Below the pieces are notes generated by a model that worked only from the letters and a program-made list of their open reading frames with translations, ran no database searches and was not told where the DNA came from. Shown piece after piece: positions 5,757-8,186 of a stretch of DNA of 8,186 bases (its first letter is position 1; every line of letters begins with the position of its first letter). The DNA lies in NCBI GenBank assembly GCA_937968035.1, contig CALBTS010000077.1, positions 1 through 8,186 on the forward strand, written 5' to 3'. A program made the position numbers and the translations under genes. This stretch comes from an uncultured Methanomethylovorans sp. (GTDB lineage Archaea > Halobacteriota > Methanosarcinia > Methanosarcinales > Methanosarcinaceae).

Positions 5757-6128
5757 TCAGTATTCTGATGGCAACAGCGCCACCTTGTCAATCAACCATA
5801 TTTCAATTCTCTGTAGCGGAAAATCAAAGAACTCTAGCTTCTTGCTCCAGATAACTCTGTTATCATCAGTATTGGTACAGGTCAGCTTCCATGACAGATC
5901 CCCTTTAACCTGGGCAAATAACCACTTCTGAAATGATGCTGCCTTAACCTTTGGAATAGACTGAGCTTTTATTATCTGATCAAATAACCAGTAAGCACCA
6001 CATTCCTCTCTCAGGAACATACAACCATCTGTCAAGTAAATTGGTGAATGTCCTGGGTACAAGTGTTTGTTGTATTCAGTCGTACCCCTGAAATGCTTCA
6101 ACGCGTTTCTTATCTTATATGCTTCCAT
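5757..6128 (-). CDS. DUF6876 family-like protein
   Basis: A 123-residue protein. Three blocks fit my recollection of the DUF6876 family: GTTEYNKHLYP near 15-25, the block TDGCMFLREECGAYWLFDQI at 33-52, and the ending FPLQRIEIWLIDKVALLPSEY (in two pieces) at 103-123. The length is about normal for the family, which is frequent on Bacteroidota mobile elements and plasmids; its function is unknown. The ATG at 6128 lies only 19 nt after the T-run of the terminator that closes the preceding gene, so it depends on readthrough or on a promoter inside that gene. The stop is 7 nt before the next start. Confidence 0.82.
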   Translation of the reverse strand: MEAYKIRNALKHFRGTTEYNKHLYPGHSPIYLTDGCMFLREECGAYWLFDQIIKAQSIPKVKAASFQKWLFAQVKGDLSWKLTCTNTDDNRVIWSKKLEFFDFPLQRIEIWLIDKVALLPSEY

Positions 6129-6147
6129 ATCCGTATTTGATTTGTAG

Positions 6148-6177
6148 AAAAAAAGAGGGACTGGTGTTACCAGCCCC
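6148..6177 (-). terminator. Strong rho-independent terminator after the 107-residue protein gene
   Basis: On the minus strand GGGGCTGGT (6177-6169) pairs with ACCAGTCCC (6165-6157), 9 bp with one G-T pair and a 3-nt loop. Two bases later comes a run of seven T residues (6154-6148). It begins 12 bp after the stop of the 107-residue gene and ends 19 nt before the DUF6876-like start. Confidence 0.85.
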
Positions 6178-6188
6178 CCGGGAGATAC

Positions 6189-6512
6189 CTAGCCTACTAC
6201 CTCCTCCACTGATACCGGATTTGGATCATAGACATAGGTGTAATTGAGCTTCACCTTTTTCCCCGTGCCGGGAATCACCATAGAATAAGGTTCGCACTCA
6301 ACCCTCCTGATAGTACCAGGCATTGTCTGCCCGATCATAGCCTTTGCAGCTTCATAAGTGAAAGTACACGGTATGCGTGTCTTCCTTGCAGTCATGTAAA
6401 CTCTGCCACTGGTGTTTGAGACCACTGGCTCCATTCCTCCCTGAACGACAATTGAAATCATTGTACTGCCGTCTTTCTTAATGGTTTTCGCAACATCAAC
6501 AATTGTTACCAT
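6189..6512 (-). CDS. Conserved-looking small protein of unknown function
   Basis: A 107-residue protein, not recognised. The sequence alternates short beta-like strands (TMISIVVQGG, GRVYMTARKTRIPCTFTY, TIRRVECEPYSMVIPG, VKLNYTYVYDPNP) with one likely helix (EAAKAMIGQTMPG), suggesting a compact beta-rich protein. It has no membrane segment and one Cys in each of two strands, too few for a zinc site. It begins a cluster of small genes, follows a long structured leader, and is closed by a strong terminator 12 bp past its stop, so it is probably expressed at a different level from the genes behind it. The start at 6512 is the first ATG in frame; an ATG at 6517 upstream is in another frame. Confidence 0.72.
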   Translation of the reverse strand: MVTIVDVAKTIKKDGSTMISIVVQGGMEPVVSNTSGRVYMTARKTRIPCTFTYEAAKAMIGQTMPGTIRRVECEPYSMVIPGTGKKVKLNYTYVYDPNPVSVEEVVG

Positions 6513-6540
6513 AGCATTATGTTTTTAGTTAATAACCCTA

Positions 6541-6603
6541 CGGGAGTAGTTTCCCGGCTGAATGTGAACCGGGGGGACCTTCATAGGTGGTACCGGCGCT
6601 CGG
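6541..6603 (-). promoter_or_regulatory. Hairpin-rich 5' leader of the 107-residue protein gene
   Basis: CGGGA/TCCCG (6541-6545, 6552-6556, 6-nt loop) ends 29 nt before the start codon. Upstream, CCGG/CCGG (6569-6572, 6593-6596) encloses ACCT-tcat-AGGT (6577-6588). GC-rich and unlike the AT-rich DNA next to it, this could control translation or transcript stability. It does not match any riboswitch I know. Confidence 0.35.
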
Positions 6604-6647
6604 GGGTATTATCAAAAATCTATACCTGGTCTGAAAGGCTATTTATG

Positions 6648-6669
6648 TAAAAGTGCTGTCGCACTTTTA
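6648..6669. repeat. Perfect 9-bp inverted repeat with 4-nt loop
   Basis: TAAAAGTGC (6648-6656) and GCACTTTTA (6661-6669) flank TGTC. The T-rich half of each arm means either strand could give a weak terminator-like hairpin. It sits about 136 bp upstream of the 107-residue gene start, so it could attenuate transcription into that gene or bind a dimeric protein. Confidence 0.45.
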
Positions 6670-6689
6670 TTGTAGGAGTACACAGAATT

Positions 6690-6870
6690 AGGGCACAATG
6701 GATATATATACCTCACTTTTGCATATTATTGCAAATTGAACAATTCCCTATATATAAGTATATTATGAAATGCAATGATTAATTGCGTTTTGTAATATTA
6801 AAAGAATATTAAGTTAAATAGATATTAACTGTATATATATACAATACTGTCAATAACTGATTTTCTTCTA
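6690..6870. other. AT-rich dyad-rich segment, possible replication origin or control region
   Basis: Strongly AT-rich. It contains TTTGCA-tattat-TGCAAA (6718-6735), GCAAT-gatta-ATTGC (6772-6786), AGTTAA/TTAACT (6812-6817, 6825-6830) and the 12-bp palindrome GTATATATATAC (6831-6842). AATATTAA occurs twice with an 11-bp period (6794-6801, 6805-6812), and ATATTAA again at 6822. This sits directly downstream of a RepA-like ATPase gene. The origin role is inferred; classic long iterons are not visible. Confidence 0.3.
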
Positions 6871-6912
6871 CATCGCGTGCCGCAGGCAATAGTACAGATT
6901 TAATGTAAAAAG

Positions 6913-6938
6913 AACGGGAGCCCACAAGAGCTCCCGTT
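6913..6938 (-). terminator. Strong terminator after the RepA-like ATPase gene
   Basis: AACGGGAGC (6913-6921) and GCTCCCGTT (6930-6938) form a perfect 9-bp GC-rich stem with an 8-nt loop. On the minus strand TCTTTTT follows, 19 bp after the ATPase stop. The plus strand has TTTGTTTG after the stem, so it may also work weakly in that direction. Confidence 0.88.
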
Positions 6939-6956
6939 TGTTTGTAGTAGAAGATT

Positions 6957-8186
6957 CTAACCTACTCTGCCAACCCTCCTGGTATCCCATCGAGGTGGTT
7001 CCTTGAACCATCGGCATATAGTCGAGCTATTCCTGCCCAGGGATTCACCGATCTCCTTCAGGGTCTTACCTGCCTCCCTCATCTCCTTTGCCTGATTAAA
7101 TTCAACCTCTGTTGGCCCCTTACGTCCTCTCTGCTTCACGACAGGGTATTTCCTAGTGTATTTATTACTCGGAACATTTCCCTCATCCTCGGCCACTGCA
7201 TTCGGGTCTACAGAATAGGTAAAGGTCTCGGAGTCGAATTTGTACCTGTGAACCTTAGCCTTTTCCTCGTCCGAGATGTGGTTACCCTTCACAACTTGGA
7301 GCGTCCTCCTGCCGGGTATCTTCGGTTCAGCTGACAGTATTGCTACAGACCTACATCGTTGTTCAATCCCGGAGCTGCCAAGGATCTTATCCTTTTGAGG
7401 TCCCTTCTTTGTTGAAGCCTTACCCTCGTGATGTATAATCAAAGCTGCACATTGGTACCTGTTCAAGACCATAGAAATACTCGTGAGGAACCTCCTGACA
7501 TCGTTCGTGGCATTTATGTTGCCCTCGAACACATCCCCAAAAGCATCGATTACTACAAGGTCATATCGCTTCAGTGAAAGTTCAACTTCAAGCACAGGGA
7601 CAATCTCTGTTGTGTCGTCAACGACCTTCAGATTTACGCTCTGAGCTTTGTTCAACTTCATCCCAGCCAATTGCCTGCTTAGCCTGAACCTGATATCATA
7701 CCGGTCATCCTCGGTCGTAATTATCAGGGCCCTCTTATACTTTGGCTCCATCGGCATGTCAAGGAATTTACGCTTCCCTAGTATGATCGCTGTACAAAGC
7801 TGTATGTAAAACATGCTCTTGCCAACATCACTCTTTCCTGCTAGCATACTGATCTTACTCCTCGGGATAATTGGGTAGACCAGAAATGACCTGTCATCAT
7901 CAGGTAAAGCCATCAACTCATCGAGGGTCGTACCAGGTGAACCGTCATTATGCCGACCAGACATCGGCAGAACCCTCGGTAAGGGTCTGCCTTTGTCATT
8001 GGATTTTGCTTCTGGTCTGATGACTGTCATTGGTGCCAATGTAGCAGCTTCCTTCATGAACCTGCCCTTCTCCCTTTCATTCCTGTCAAGGAAGTCGAAC
8101 GGGTCCTCTAGGTGGTTAAAACACTTCACAGCAAAATCTCTTGATTCATCAGAAAGCCTTTGCCATATCATGTATGGCTCTGGATA
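6957..8186 (-). CDS. RepA-like AAA (RecA-fold) ATPase/helicase with C-terminal helix-turn-helix, open at window edge
   Basis: From the ATG at 8171 the protein has 404 residues, but the frame stays open for the five remaining codons to the window edge (YPEPY before M), so the true start may lie outside. In the 404-residue numbering: Walker A GKSDVGKS at 112-119, an acidic TTEDD at 152-156, Walker B YDLVVIDAF at 203-211, and IIHHEGK at 245-251. These fit the AAA_25 or RSF1010-RepA type of hexameric ATPase used in plasmid and phage replication. Residues about 348-390 (GRKGPTEVEFNQAKEMREAG, then LKEIGESLGR and SSTICRWFK) form a resolvase/Hin-like helix-turn-helix, which probably binds DNA. The residues before 90 are not recognised; a primase or other domain further upstream is possible. 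Together these suggest a replication initiator or helicase loader for the element. A terminator follows the stop. Confidence 0.88.
   Translation of the reverse strand, partial: YPEPYMIWQRLSDESRDFAVKCFNHLEDPFDFLDRNEREKGRFMKEAATLAPMTVIRPEAKSNDKGRPLPRVLPMSGRHNDGSPGTTLDELMALPDDDRSFLVYPIIPRSKISMLAGKSDVGKSMFYIQLCTAIILGKRKFLDMPMEPKYKRALIITTEDDRYDIRFRLSRQLAGMKLNKAQSVNLKVVDDTTEIVPVLEVELSLKRYDLVVIDAFGDVFEGNINATNDVRRFLTSISMVLNRYQCAALIIHHEGKASTKKGPQKDKILGSSGIEQRCRSVAILSAEPKIPGRRTLQVVKGNHISDEEKAKVHRYKFDSETFTYSVDPNAVAEDEGNVPSNKYTRKYPVVKQRGRKGPTEVEFNQAKEMREAGKTLKEIGESLGRNSSTICRWFKEPPRWDTRRVGRVG

Larger units (their letters stand above)
6513..6956. other. 444-bp non-coding region: hairpin-rich leader and very AT-rich dyad-rich core
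   Basis: From low to high coordinates: a GC-rich leader with hairpins next to the 107-residue gene (6541-6606), a perfect 9-bp hairpin (6648-6669), an AT-rich core with dyads and direct repeats (about 6690-6870), a TGCC-gca-GGCA hairpin (6878-6888), and the terminator of the ATPase gene. No gene is visible on either strand. I found no promoter match good enough to list. It may be a replication origin or the shared control region of the element. Confidence 0.6.

Noticed and set aside
5750..5791. Longer start (ATG at 5791) for the small gene ending at 5477
   Set aside because: It overlaps the end of the DUF6876-like gene by 35 bp, while an internal ATG at 5749 lies 7 nt past that gene's stop.
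6600..6870. CRISPR array or iteron set in the AT-rich region
   Set aside because: Repeats are only 7-9 bp, low in complexity and irregularly spaced; no direct repeat of 20 bp or more was seen.
1..8186. tRNA genes, att sites or insertion sequences
   Set aside because: I saw no cloverleaf sequence, no paired direct repeats suited to attachment sites, and no transposase or integrase.

Overview
The window looks like accessory DNA of a Bacteroidota (Bacteroidetes) genome, probably a genomic island, integrative element or plasmid. The evidence is AT-rich sequence, few Shine-Dalgarno-like sites, one promoter candidate close to the Bacteroidota pattern (TTTG, about 20 nt, TAnnTTTG), and families typical of mobile elements in that phylum: a DUF6876-like protein, a short RadC/JAB protein, and a RepA-like AAA ATPase. 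No integrase, relaxase or transposase is visible, so the type of element is undecided. Every gene I accept is on the minus strand, so transcription runs from high to low coordinates.

Reading in that direction: (1) 8186-6957, a RepA/RecA-like hexameric ATPase with a C-terminal helix-turn-helix, open at the window edge and followed by a strong terminator. (2) 6956-6513, a 444-bp non-coding stretch with a very AT-rich core full of dyads, possibly an origin or control region, then a hairpin-rich leader. (3) 6512-5477, three small genes (unknown, DUF6876-like, unknown), with a strong terminator after the first. (4) 5366-4572, an RNase HI domain with an unrecognised C-terminal half. (5) 4571-4234, a GC-richer non-coding foldback region. 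(6) 4233-2518, a tightly coupled three-gene operon: a zinc-ribbon protein, a HEPN-type protein with an R-N-x3-H motif, and a small unknown protein. (7) 2517-2226, a structured non-coding region ending in a terminator. (8) 2225-1770, the RadC-like JAMM protein. (9) 1591-1, a probable restriction cluster: a membrane-anchored protein, a HARE-HTH/GIY-YIG protein, and the N-terminal PD-(D/E)XK nuclease part of what is probably a restriction-methylase fusion cut by the window edge.

The likely themes are element maintenance (ATPase, RNase H, RadC, DUF6876) and defence (the restriction cluster and the HEPN operon). The most novel candidate is the HEPN operon with the large foldback directly upstream. 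A seven-G run at the end of the zinc-ribbon gene would fuse it to the HEPN gene if one G were lost. Functional statements rest on motif recognition by eye; no similarity search was run.
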